The notes under the pieces: generated by a model
Told to the model about the DNA's origin: nothing
The model's input: only the letters and a program-made list of their open reading frames with translations
Database searches by the model: none
In this document: positions 1 to 10,488 of the stretch, piece after piece
How positions within the stretch are numbered: the first letter of the stretch is position 1
Layout: the number at the start of each line of letters is the position of its first letter
DNA from: Rhytidiadelphus loreus
Lineage: Eukaryota > Streptophyta > Bryopsida > Hypnales > Hylocomiaceae
Length of the DNA: 64,000 bases
Assembly: GCA_947034895.1 (NCBI GenBank)
Contig: OX344764.1
Span: 5,704,001 to 5,768,000, forward strand
Direction: 5' to 3'
Made by a program: the position numbers and the translations under genes

Positions 1-1505
1 AGTCAATTTTGCTTAGATGTTCATGAAATTTTGACACACTGTGTGAACATACACTATATTCCTTTAGTGGGAGTTTTATTTTTTTTCCGATCAAGTGCCC
101 ATACCAAAGTTATATTGCCTTGAACTTTTGGGACAACTTGGGCAACTTTGGACATCATGTGCAATATATATAGTTTCCGTATATAATTCTTTTTTTTTTG
201 AAATAATTGCCAAATTTTTGAAACTTATGTTTTAAAGTGTTGAATCTTATCTTTGAACTTTAATTTAATTTTCTGCACCCAAGTGCCCAACCTTGGTCCA
301 AATGACCTAAAACTACCCCAAGTGATGGCCAAGTAATAGGAACTTCTGATGGAATCCAGGACTGTCTCAGTTCAACTATCCATGCTAACATTGCTACTTC
401 ATTCCTCCACTTGTTCCTAATGGGGATACCCAAGGTGTTGCTTTGGTTGTGTCGTGTCAATCCAATTGTAGCCCTTAAAGGCCATATGCTTAAAAAAAAA
501 AAAAAAAAGTGCCCAACCTGCTGTGTGGAGTAAGATAATAAGTAACCCAAACTGTTTCATATTTTCTGGGATCTTTGTGGAATTACTTATGAATTTTTGA
601 AGCCGAAATAGCAGAGGTCACTGAAGGCATTATGTTCGCATTTGGTACGTTCGAAACTCCAGTATGCACCTCTGCGTCTTACAGTCCTCTTTTAGACCCT
701 GGCGAGATTTTTGGCCACCTGGGGTGTTACCTTCGTGGTCAATGGGAGGCAGACAGTAGCCATCGACAATCGCATTGAGGTTCGCCTCCACATTTCATCA
801 TCAGTCTTCCTCCTGCAGACGGAGTGTGGACCCTGCGTCGTCACCTTCGTAAAAATTAAAACGAATTCAAAAATGGCTTGAGCTAGGAAGCTGATGGTGA
901 AGCAGCCGGAGCCTCCATCAGATATAATGTTGGACCTTGGCCGGCATGGCATGCAAGTCAGTAAAGTATCTGTCAAGTGAACGTAGATTGAATTCCGGCT
1001 TGCACTTCGATTTGTGGCTCACATTCCGTCCTCTGCCGTGTTAGCTTCTCTCCCTCCGATTCACTGTCAGTTCTTTGATTTTTGAAAGCTCGCAATGTCG
1101 TCGATTAATTGGGGTTGTAATGACGAAAATGCGTTTGCAGCAAATGATTATATGTATGTCTGCTCCAGATCATTGACAGACAAATCTGTTTAGCTCGAAT
1201 TAGGATTTGATTGCTTGACGGTACACGTTCGGAAATCGAGTTCTTCTCAACTCCACAGAGAGTTTGGAGGGATTGAATTCAGCTCAAATTAGGGCTTGAC
1301 GAACTCTGGATTGCAGGGAGGTGTTCCGAGAGTTTGGATTCACGATACAAAGGTTGATTAATTACAAGGTAGATCTTATATTCAGTGGATGTTTGAAGGG
1401 ATTGAATTGCATGTGTGCCTCTCGATCACGGTGTTGATGTGCTCATTGCAATTGGCAGTGAAGTGTTCCCGGCGACCAAGTTTTTAGTGCAATTCCCAGA
1501 TCATC
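1..1505. other. Upstream intergenic region of the oxidoreductase gene
   Basis: No gene is supported here. The first 600 bases are AT-rich with a run of 17 A at 492-508. From about 600 to 1505 the base composition becomes more balanced and resembles the flank of the following gene, so promoter and 5' UTR sequence probably lie here. I could not identify a convincing TATA box. Short reading frames on the minus strand (260-550, 692-976) have no recognisable content. Confidence 0.4.
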
Positions 1506-2796
1506 ATGTCGAGTAGAGCGATTGTGCAAGACGGGTACAATAAGGAGAACCCGTTGAGCACTCTCAAAATCGTCACCCGGCCCATTCCCAGCGCCGGACC
1601 AAACCAAGTCGTGGTGCGCATCACGGCGCGTCCCATCCACCGCACTGACTTCCTCTCCGTGCAAACTGGCCGCGTCGGTGGCAACGGCAACGGCACGTTC
1701 GGCTCCGAGGGCTGCGGCGTTGTCCATGAGGTACGCAGCAATACACGAATTCTGTCACTCTATCCATGTATACGAATCTGCCGCAATTCGTGGGAGCTAG
1801 ATTGACGTATCAAGATATACAGAGCGCCAAACACGTGACGTTCAAATGCTCAAAACTTTGACAACCAGTGAGGGACACAAAACTTCACTGATTCTTGAAA
1901 ACTCAACCCTACCAATTCCGTGAAACTTTGCCATGATTCTGTTGAAAATGGGATAAGAATGGTTAGATGAATTGATTACGCTACACAACCTGACAGACGC
2001 GTGCATGTACCCCCAGGTAGGCGAGGGCGTGACCGCTGTACAAAAAGGACAACGAGTGGTAACCATCACCGGCACCGAAGTCTTCAAAGGCAACGGCTCA
2101 TTCCAAGAATACATCCTCCTGGACAAGTCTCTCGTCTGGCCAGTCCCTTCCGACATGCCTGATGAGCAAGCCGCGCAGTTCGTGATCAACCCATGGACCT
2201 CCTACTCCATGCTCCACGACCTGCAAGTCCCGAAAGGCGAATACATAATCCAGAGCGCAGCAGGCTCCACTCTCGGGAAGCAAGTCATCGCCCTTGCTTC
2301 CCACTACGGCATCAAGACCATCAATATCGTCCGCCGATCGGAGCAGAAAGCGGAGCTTCAATCCTTGGGCGCCGACGAGGTGATCTGCTCGACGGAGGAA
2401 GACGTTGTGGCCCGAGTGAAGGAGATCACGGCTGGGAAGCTCGCGTGGGGGGCCTTGGACGCCGTCGCGGGCGCTATGACGGCCACTTTGGCTGCGTGTG
2501 TTCGTAACGGTGGCCAGGTCTTCGTTTATGGGGCGTTGGGTGGGACAAATTCTGTGTCCGTGAGCACGTTGGATGTGTTTCGTGATGTGCGGATTGGGGG
2601 GTGGATCATTTATAATAAGATTATGCAAAGTACGGAGAAATGCCATGCTGTTGCGAAGGAAGTCGCGCCGCTCATCACCAGCGGGGTGATTCCGCTTGCT
2701 GAGGTTGAGAGGTGGGCATTTGACGATTTTTTGAAGGCGATGGAGGTGGCGGAGCAGTCCGGGGGTGTGAAGAAGATTTTGCTCGTCACGCCGTAG
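1506..2796 (+). CDS. Zinc-independent medium-chain dehydrogenase/reductase (2-enoyl-CoA/quinone reductase-like), two exons
   Basis: The gene is exon 1 1506-1730 (75 codons) plus exon 2 2017-2796 (259 codons and TAG), 334 residues in all, a normal length for the family. The intron (1731-2016, 286 bases) is phase 0, starts GTACGC and ends CCCCAG. Splicing joins GSEGCGVVHE to VGEGVTAVQKGQRV, which rebuilds the typical GxEGxGxVxxVGxGV...G signature of the GroES-like catalytic domain. Residues about 125-145 contain the NPWTSYSML stretch seen in mitochondrial enoyl reductase relatives, and AAGSTLG (156-162) opens the Rossmann nucleotide-binding fold. The Cys/His zinc ligands of alcohol dehydrogenases are absent. 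The family reduces C=C bonds of enoyl or quinone substrates with NADPH; the exact substrate is not readable. A signal or transit peptide is not obvious. The exons are visibly more GC-rich than the surrounding DNA. Confident in family and structure, not in substrate. Confidence 0.88.
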
Positions 2797-3092
2797 AGAG
2801 GAGGCAATCATGGCACACTTGGGTGGCTCGCAATTTCCTCAGCTCGGCTGGGCTGGGTGTGTTTAGGATATCTGTTACGAAGAGTATGTTTGCACTTGGT
2901 GTTAGGGTGATGTTTGCAATGTGAATCTGGTCCAATAGTAGGTCTAAATTCGTTCTTGAGATCCTCGGTAACAACACTCTTTAACATCAAGTGCAGACAT
3001 ATTTGTAGACATATGTAATTGCAGGATGCTAAACGTGTCTTTCAAAGAGGGCCCTGCAAGGTGATTTTCTTGTTTTATACAATAATTGTGAA

Positions 3093-3098
3093 AATAAA
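3093..3098 (+). terminator. Possible poly(A) signal AATAAA downstream of the oxidoreductase
   Basis: An AATAAA hexamer lies about 300 bases after the stop codon, in a sequence that turns AT-rich just beyond. In plants the hexamer is only loosely conserved, so this is suggestive. Confidence 0.25.
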
Positions 3099-3388
3099 GC
3101 CCCCTAGCTAATTTGGGACCTAACTAATTCTATTTTCTTCACCTCTTCCATCTAATTTGGGACCTCTAATTGCAAATATGAGTTCAAAATTTGCAATTTT
3201 TTTCATGTGTGGAAAAAAAAAATTATTATGTTTTCCACAAGAATAAATTCACCTTGATGGGTCTACTTTGAAAGATGGATTTAGCATCCTACTATGAAAT
3301 TGGTGGTCACAAATTGGTTTCCAATTTTCACAAAGGTTCTACCCAAAAGCATTCATTTCTAGGCTACAAAAAATGTAAATACATTGAT

Positions 3389-3900
3389 AAGAAGATAAGG
3401 TCTTTACACAAGTGGGGTGGTAGGAGGTAAAACAACCCATGTGGAATATGTAAATTAGGATTAGTAGGAGCATAACCGCTCATAGTGAAGTCAAACTACA
3501 AGAAAGTAGAATTTCAGAACTCATTTAGGTAGTGTAAAATAACTTTTTGCAAAAAAACTTTGAACTAAGTTAATGTGAATAGTCAAGTTAACTTTCATCT
3601 CTGAAAAACATTTTGAAATTTCAAGCCTCCAATCAAAATTTATGGACAAAGTTCAAAGAAGGATTGGAATAGACAATTTCTTTGACATTTTCAAACATCC
3701 TCTCTAAATTTTGCCCACAACTTTTTCTTGGAGGCTCAAAATCACAGAAGGATCCTAGGAGGTGAAATTTAGATTTGTTTCCCAAATTTTCTCAAAACCA
3801 ATTTTTTTGAAAAAAGTTATTCTACTATGCCAAAATGAGATTTGAAATTCTACTTTGAACACAATTCCTACATCTTGACAATGTAGTCAAACTCTCATTA
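3389..3900. repeat. Foldback element, family F, copy A
   Basis: The two halves are approximate reverse complements: the left half runs from GGTGGTAGGAGGTAAAACAA through AATCAAAATTTATGGACAAA, and the right half returns through TATTCTACTATGCCAAAATG. The same sequence recurs at 7823-8020, 28830-29440 and 58375-58860. The outer part of the right arm is truncated here. No coding capacity. Confidence 0.75.
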
Positions 3901-4883
3901 AAAAAAGAATGAGGTCTAAGGAGGGCCACAAATTCTCAAATTGCAAGGAATGCTAGCTTAAACAAACAGACAAAAATATACAAACTACAAGGTCAAAATT
4001 GCACAAGACAGTTTAATTAAAGAATTAAAAAGGACTAAATGGAAATAAGCCTTAATCTTAAAATGAATCCAAAATTACAAAAGTCATAGGATTTGTTGTG
4101 GATGGAAAATTGTCATGTTAGATTTGATTATCTTATTGATTTTTTAATTTTTTATTGTATAATATTATGGCTAAGATTTGAGTAGTTCATAGCTTAGGAA
4201 GCCTCCTTGAGGCAACCCTCCCATACCCTCTTTTTCATTCTATTGTATCTTCAAATTATTCTGCACCCTTTGAGAATTCATGATAGAGAATGGATTTCAT
4301 TATACAAATGACCTCTCCACCCTTCATTCTCACAAAATGACAATGAATAATTCCTTCATTTTGCTATCAATTTTTTTTTATGGTAGTGTGGTAAAATAAT
4401 AGATGGTAGATGGTCAAAGCACTCAAATGGGATTGGTAGTATAGAATACCTGTGATTACATTAGACTTTTCATTTTATTCTTGCTATTTCAAATTTTCTA
4501 GCTAGCACTAAATGTTTTTTTTTGACAACTTGATTATTTAACAATTTATCTTGTTCATTTCTTTTTCTTTGACTTTCTTAAAGATAATTATTTTCCATTG
4601 ATCGTGCTTTTCAACTACTATAGCGTAGAACATCATAATGTAAATCAAAATTCTAAATCATTCTATAATTAGAAATTCATTCCATTAATTTTTCTTCTTA
4701 GTGCACATATCACCAATTTGCAACAATTACACTATTTTAGTATAGGTTAGAATATTATTGTATTGTACCAAATTTTACAAAAATTAAGACAAGTCATGTA
4801 GTGATGTATGCAAGTTGCTTACAATTGGATTTTAATTTGTGATATCCATGGTGTGCATAGATTCTAATTGATGTGCTAGAGTA
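3901..4883. other. AT-rich intergenic DNA without recognisable features
   Basis: I see no reading frame, hairpin or repeat shared with the rest of the window in this stretch; it contains many short homopolymer runs. Confidence 0.4.
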
Positions 4884-5001
4884 CATCACTTTGAATCCCT
4901 CTCCATCAAAGTTTGAGCTTAGACTCACAAGCAAGTGTATGGCATCACTTTGAGTCCCTCTCCATCAAAGTTTGAGCTTAGACTCACAAGCAAGTGTATG
5001 G
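4884..5001. repeat. 59-bp perfect-length tandem duplication
   Basis: Two adjacent 59-base units (4884-4942 and 4943-5001) starting CATCACTTTGA and ending GTGTATGG differ by about one base. It is a recent local duplication with no coding content. Confidence 0.9.
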
Positions 5002-5534
5002 CATCGATAGAGTTTCTCATTTGCTAATCAATAATGTATTGCTTAACCCTTAAATGCCTCGGTGGTGCCCTTGGAAATCATCCCCTTTGATTGTATATGA
5101 CATCATTTACTTAAAAAAACACCAAAGTACTCATTGGAGGTCAAACTACTATTCATTATCTTTCCCTTTTCACTAAAAAAAACACGTGTCCGCTGCAACT
5201 GACTGCAATGCAACTATGTGTCCTATACAACTATCTTGCAACTGTAGCCTTCTATAATTGCACCAGATCTAACATGAACAAAGTTATACGTTGTTCTAGT
5301 CACAAAATAGTTGCACAGTGAAGTTTAGGATTACAGGGATGTATTAGAAAGCAACTAGCAACTAGACTAACAACTTGAAAGCAATTAGATTACAACTTAG
5401 AAGCAACTAGACTACAACTAGAGTTCAACTAGAAAACAATTACAATGGTCCCATATCAATTGTCAAGAGTATCCTTAGATCGGACCTATAAGGCTTGTAA
5501 GTTGTTGTAGTCTTATGCAATGAATTTTGTTGAT

Positions 5535-6420
5535 TTAACCCTTTAATAACCGGTCGACCATTTTTTGGTTGATTTTTGGACTCTTGGTCTAATATTGTTC
5601 AAAATACATTTGATCACAAAAATCTCAAAGAGGAACGCAATTAGAATTTCTTTGTGTGCTTCAAACAAAACCAATTTCAAGAGAATTGGAGCATTGATGA
5701 ATTAGCTATGAGGTTGCAAATTCAAATGGCCTGGACCTTCAAATGGGAAGTGTTCAACAAAAATACAAAAAAATATCAACCAAATTGTGAGATTTTTTTG
5801 TAACTTGATGTCTTGACAAGGCATAAGTCTTGCTTTGTAATATCATGAATGCCCAAAGTAAACTTATGCATCATTATTTATGTAGCACAAATTCTAAAGG
5901 GTCATTCAAGTCATTGGTTTTTGAGAATAAGGAAAGCAACTCAAACTCCAACAAGGTTCTAGAAGCAAACATGATTTAGAGGTACATTTCACTTTCTTCA
6001 ATGTACCAAATCTGCACATTCTAGAAGGGTATTCGTTTTGATGACCATAGATGACCATTTTTTGTGAACTTCAAAAATTTATAACTAATTTCACAAAGCT
6101 TGAAAAAATATGAAACGACTTGGATTAGATGCCTATTCTACTTGTCTTTTGAGGAAAATTTAGTAAAAAATATTTAAAGATGTTTCACTCCCCAAAATTC
6201 AATTTTAGCCTTGAAAAGGTTGATTTATGGACCTCCTACCTTATTTATAGCAATTTGTACCGTTTGATGAGTTTGATTTTTTGTTAGGTTGAAGAATCTC
6301 CTTTATGGAAACACCTTGTACGGTTTGATCTAAGACTACATTTTTAGAATGGCCACAAAATTCAATTTCTTGAAAAACTAAATTTGCCTCCTAAATCAAC
6401 CATGGTCACTAAAGGGTTAA
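5535..6420. mobile_element. TTAACCCTTTA-terminated element nested in the CACTA transposon
   Basis: The left end TTAACCCTTTAATAACC and the right end, reverse-complemented, TTAACCCTTTAGTGACC form a terminal inverted repeat. The interior holds no coding frame. Bases about 6040-6238 resemble part of the element at 59048-59344, ending CTACCTTA. Confidence 0.6.
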
Positions 6421-6455
6421 TTCTAAGATTTCTACAATTTATAGACTTCTACAAT

Positions 6456-6749
6456 CATTAGAGGAGATTTCAGTCTCTTGGAGGGCCATTTCAAGCACTT
6501 CCTGGCTGGTTCCCAGCAGTCCCTGTGAACGCCAGCGCTGCCACGTCACCGTTTTAAAAAAAAAAAATTTAAAAAAAATTCTTCTAAAAATGCAAAAATA
6601 AATCGAAAAAAAATTTAATAAAATTTTTTTCTTCAAAAAATGACGTGGCAGTCTCCAATCCACGTCACTATGCTACGGGAGCGCAGTTCCCGTGTTGGGA
6701 ACGGGATGGGAACTCGCAGCCCTCCGGCAACTTGAAATCTCCTATAATG
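6456..6749. mobile_element. CATTAG-type foldback MITE, copy 1
   Basis: The ends are CATTAGAGGAGATTTCA and, reverse-complemented, CATTATAGGAGATTTCA, followed on both sides by GGAGGGC. Inside, GCTGCCACGTCA (about 6535) is mirrored by TGACGTGGCAGT (about 6640) around an A/T-rich spacer. Related copies are at 49229-49504 and 62387-62750. The CA(C/T)TA ends suggest a CACTA affinity. Confidence 0.7.
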
Positions 6750-7315
6750 CTATAGAAATAAAAAAACATTTAAAATCCAAGAATTTTAAAATCTATGAAA
6801 TTGTAAGGTTTCCCTAAACCAATGAAATCTATTGTATACTAATATTTGAACTTTTGAAATCCAGGAAAAAGGCAAATCTGAAATTTTAAAATCTAAAAAA
6901 AAGATAGATTTGAAATTCTAAAATCTAGAAAAAAATTGATCTAAAATTCTAAAATCTAGATAAAAGATAGATATAAAAATTAGAAATCTACAAATCATTG
7001 AGATTAATATTTTAAAAATCTACAAATCTACAAGTCGCAAACAAGTCGCAAATGAGCCATGCAATCTTGTGACTACACTACAACTAATGCAATCTTGCGA
7101 CTAATGCAACTTGTCCACTACAACTGCAGTCTCTACATTGTCACCTAGTTGCAAACATCTTATTCAACTACAAAATGAGTTGCATATTGCACTTGCAAAA
7201 CCCCTCATTTTCTTCTAGTGTTTTGCACAAAATTCCAAAGATGAACAATTGCACTTTTGTCATACATAGAAAGATTCTTTGTCATTCATCAACCAAAAAA
7301 TGTCCGTAGTGTCAT

Positions 7316-7542
7316 TTAACCTCTTAACGCCTCAATCATTTTCTAATTTTGGCACATTTTTGCTTATATCTTTCTACAAAATATAATTTACCGCAATTTC
7401 ATGAAATTGATCATTAAGGAAGATTGTCTTTTCAAGATTTAAGTGTTACATTGGATGAATGAAAAGTTAGTTGGAAAAAAAATTGCCTTGAAGCCCTTTG
7501 TTCATTGTCTAGAATATGGATGTCGGAGCACTTAAGGGTTAA
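7316..7542. mobile_element. TTAACC-type MITE adjoining the split copy
   Basis: It starts TTAACCTCTTAACGCC and ends, reverse-complemented, TTAACCCTTAAGTGCTCC. It abuts the right end of the interrupted MITE at 7319. No coding content. Confidence 0.55.
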
Positions 7543-7822
7543 GGTTTTGCTTACCCATCAACCCTCAATGATCAAGCCAAGGTGATGTAACTTTGGTATG
7601 GAACACCTTTAGGATAAAGAGGACAATTCATTGGTTGTGTTTTCAATTGCTCCTCCAAAAGATTAGACTTCTGGATTTTTTGATAATTGTGTTTGCATGT
7701 GATCATTGGTGGCACAACGTCTTTGACTATAAAAGGATGTAGTCCTATCACCAAGGTATTTAGCCAAATATCATCAATTCAAATTAGATGAATAGGTGTA
7801 GTTAGCAAGATTTCTAAACTTT

Positions 7823-8020
7823 TCTAAATTCAAAGTATTTTGAAAAAAGTTATTGTAAACTGCCAAAATCAAGTCTAAAATTCTACTTCAAATACAATTC
7901 TTACTTTTGACTTAACTATGAGTGGTTGAATTCCTACTAATCCTACATTACATATTCCACATGAGTTGTTTTACCTCCTACCACTCCATTTGTATATGAA
8001 GAGATTGTCTTCCCACATCT
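7823..8020. repeat. Foldback family F, copy B, right arm only
   Basis: The sequence from TCTAAATTCAAAG to GAAGAGATTGTCTTCC matches the right arm of copies C and D, including ACTATGAG(T/C)GGTTGA and TTTACCTCCTACCACTCC. The left arm is missing. Confidence 0.7.
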
Positions 8021-8569
8021 AAATACAAAAAATAAATGACTTTTGAAGTTTTTTGAGGTAATTGTTGAACTTTTTGTTCACAATGATCTTAAAGCATTAA
8101 TTATTTTTGGTACTTTAATTATATATTGGATATGATAGTGTAGAAGCTATTATTTGGATACGACACTAGCAAGGCTTCTTGTTGAATGCTACTTGCCTTT
8201 GTAACTATTGATGGGTGTAGAATATTTTGCATCATATCAATAGGGGTAGAAATGATGTGGAACATTCCACATCATTTTGTTGGGGAGAAGGCAATCCAAC
8301 TAACCTATAGGGGTGATTCAAAAATTGCAAACATAGTGCATTTGGAAGGAAGGAGTGTGTCACCACCCAAATTAAGCACAAGCTTGCAAGGCCTTCAAGG
8401 GATATCATTCTTGGCAATGTCATAATTATTGTAAGAAGCACCATCCTCCACTTACAATGTTGCATTGGCCACCATGATGCATGTAGAAATCATGTTGCTT
8501 TGAAAAAACGACAACATAGTGTGGCAATAGGAAACATCGTGTTTTCAAATGACACAAAAACTACTTTTA
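8021..8569. other. Intergenic stretch with no supported feature
   Basis: A 79-codon frame at 8186-8425 on the plus strand and its antisense partner have no recognisable motif and are treated as chance frames. Confidence 0.35.
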
Positions 8570-9262
8570 AAATAATGGATCTCAATTACATACTCTATAA
8601 GTTTGCAAGTACACTAGAATTAATTACCTCTCACCACCTACTAATTACCAAACAACTTTGACTCTAGTAAGATACAAAATCTACTTAACTCTTAGAGGTT
8701 GTATAGCCACTTGCAATCCCTACTCTCAAAAAACACTAGACAAATCATCAACAATTACACTCACAATAGAATGCCCCCAAAGCTATATAAATCCATTTAA
8801 ACTACGAATTTTTTATAGAGAACATGCTTAGAATATTTCTTAAACTAGGCCTAACTAAAAGATTAGAGTGCCAACAAAAAGTGATGATGTCTTTGACGAA
8901 GGGGCTCAAATCATGTGGTAGTTCAGGTTGGGCTCCATCAAGAATAGCATCTCGTATTTTACAAGAATGAACCACACTCAAATGGCAACTTTCCTATGGC
9001 AATCTTGTAGCACGTCATAGCAAAGCTATACACATCCATTTCCTTAGTGAACACAATCTCTGATCCTTCAATTGTTGTAGTAACTCAGGCGCTCTCCAGA
9101 ACCCCGTTCCCATCACACTGACGGAACATTCCCAGTCAGACACACTTGGAAGAAAGAAAACATGATCATTGGGAGACACTGCCAGATCACAATTCTTCTT
9201 CCCTCCAAACGAGGAGACTAAAACATTTGCAACTTTCAAATCCCTGTGTATGATACCTATAC
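8570..9262 (-). pseudogene. 3'-terminal fragment of a protein kinase gene related to 54314-55645
   Basis: On the minus strand 8890-9262 matches the C-terminal half of the intact kinase: the segment after the catalytic loop, SDWECSV in place of the usual DFG region, GTGFWRAPELLQQLKD, and the last subdomain, with frameshifts and stops. The similarity continues past the stop codon into what is the 3' flank of the intact gene (8570-8890 against 53345-53453 plus 54178-54368). The intact locus has an extra 0.72-kb TIR element in that flank which is absent here, so this copy records the empty site. The 5' part of the gene is missing from about 9262 upward. Confidence 0.8.
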
Positions 9263-9279
9263 TAAAGGAGGAATCCCAT

Positions 9280-9526
9280 TCTTGACCACTTAAGCGATTT
9301 TGGGCATCTGTAAGGCAAGTTTGATCGGTGGGAGAATTTTTCCATGTGAAGAAATATAGTTTGATCAGTTGGAAGAATTTTTCAGAATTTTTTACTTGAA
9401 GACGAATTTACTATGAATTTTTGAGCTCTAGGTTTTGTCTTTCCGCTTTCCATGATATAGGTCTTGCTATTTTTGACCACACAATTGTCAGAAAATGGAC
9501 AACGCTTCATTTCTTTAATGGGCAAC
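9280..9526. repeat. Fragment of the 1-kb dispersed repeat X
   Basis: The run from ACCACTTAAGCGATTTTG through AATTTTTCAGAATTTTTTAC to TACTATGAATTTTT resembles the repeat at 16370-17353 in the same orientation, at low identity. Confidence 0.45.
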
Positions 9527-10109
9527 CCCGGGGAGGACACTCCCTATGTTTTAGCAAACTACGTGCGGCAGAAAAAGTAAAACAAGTAATACACCTTAAA
9601 ATTTAATTTCTTTTTCAAAAAAAAAATTATGGATAGATTTTACTACTTTATAAGTTTATGTTTTGAATTATTGGTATTTTTTTGTGCTAATAGTAATTAG
9701 TTATAAATTTTTGAAGAAAAAAGATACACTGTAAAGCTGAAAATAACTTTCACACCTCTATATTATATAAGAAAAAAAATTTGAAAAATGAAAAAAAAAT
9801 TATATAGAATAGCTTTCTATTGAAAGTTTATTTTGGTTGAATATTGATGCAATAGTCATCTTCATGTGAGCTCTATAAATATTTTAGTTGGAGAACATGC
9901 CATTTTAGTTCATTTTTCAACCCTTTCTAGACAATATATCTTATGTTATTTGGAATTGAATTTTTTGTCAATAAAAACCTTTAGTCATTGTTAAACAAAG
10001 CTCAAAATTTTAGAATGAAATTATAGTTTATTCAAGGTGAATTACATGAATTACTTTTTCCACCGCCGCACGTAGTTACCCCAAATGTAGTGAGAGTGTC
10101 CTCCCCTAG
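9527..10109. mobile_element. hAT-type MITE, 583 bp, with perfect 8-bp target duplication
   Basis: The element is flanked by TGGGCAAC at 9519-9526 and 10110-10117. Its ends CCCGGGGAGGACACTC and (reverse-complemented) CTAGGGGAGGACACTC form a 16-bp inverted repeat with 14 matches. An 8-bp duplication is the hAT hallmark. The interior is AT-rich and non-coding. A close relative is at 47556-48131 and a diverged one at 17420-17825. Confidence 0.9.
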
Positions 10110-10488
10110 TGGGCAACTGTAGTACAAAAAATAGCTATCAATGAATACATGATATTGTAGTACGTAAGCATCATAATTTGCACATGATGGAACTTTAATG
10201 CACAAATGCAGGTTAACAAAATAAATAAGTGTAATGCCAGATATTTACAAGAACCACTTCCTCTTCTCGCTCACATTCAAACTTAAATGCACAAGCTTCC
10301 CTCTCTTCCATAACGGCTATGTTACTGTTATCTCCAACATTCTCTTCAGAAGGCCATGCACTTTGCATCAGATAAGTCATTGGAAATTGCTGAAAGTTTG
10401 GAACATTCAGAAGCACATGCACCTCCTGCGATTGCACCATGGAATGTACAAGCGTGAAAAACGTTTGAAAAGGATTTGTGAAGAATAC

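Larger units (their letters stand above)
5171..7220. mobile_element. Non-autonomous CACTA (En/Spm-like) transposon, 2.05 kb
   Basis: The left end is CACTAAAAAAAACACG and the right end, read on the other strand, is CACTAGAAGAAAATGA. Both ends are flanked by TTT (5168-5170 and 7221-7223), the 3-bp target duplication expected of CACTA elements. The inner flanks (5180-5460 and 7040-7195) are packed with the motif TGCAACT/AGTTGCA in both orientations, as in the subterminal transposase-binding arrays of En/Spm. No transposase frame is present, so the element is a deletion derivative or MITE. It carries two later or older elements inside (5535-6420 and 6456-6749). Confidence 0.82.
5043..7319. mobile_element. 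TTAACCC-type MITE split by a CACTA insertion
   Basis: The left part (5043-5170) begins TTAACCCTTAAATGCC and the right part resumes at 7221. Joined across the insertion, the sequence matches the uninterrupted relative at 63162-63385, including CAAACTACTAT, GCCTTTTG-like centre, AAAATTCCAA and GAATAGTTGCAC-like segment. The host MITE therefore pre-dates the CACTA insertion. Confidence 0.75.

Noticed and set aside
2098..2811. 237-codon minus-strand frame opposite the oxidoreductase
   Set aside because: It is the antisense shadow of exon 2, a common effect of GC-rich coding DNA; the plus strand has the recognisable family motifs.
10213..10440. Possible last exon of the pogo-like gene (75 codons, same frame)
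   Set aside because: Splice signals near 10490 and 10426 exist, but the 67-base intron they define throws the downstream frame into a stop; no family motif supports the extension.
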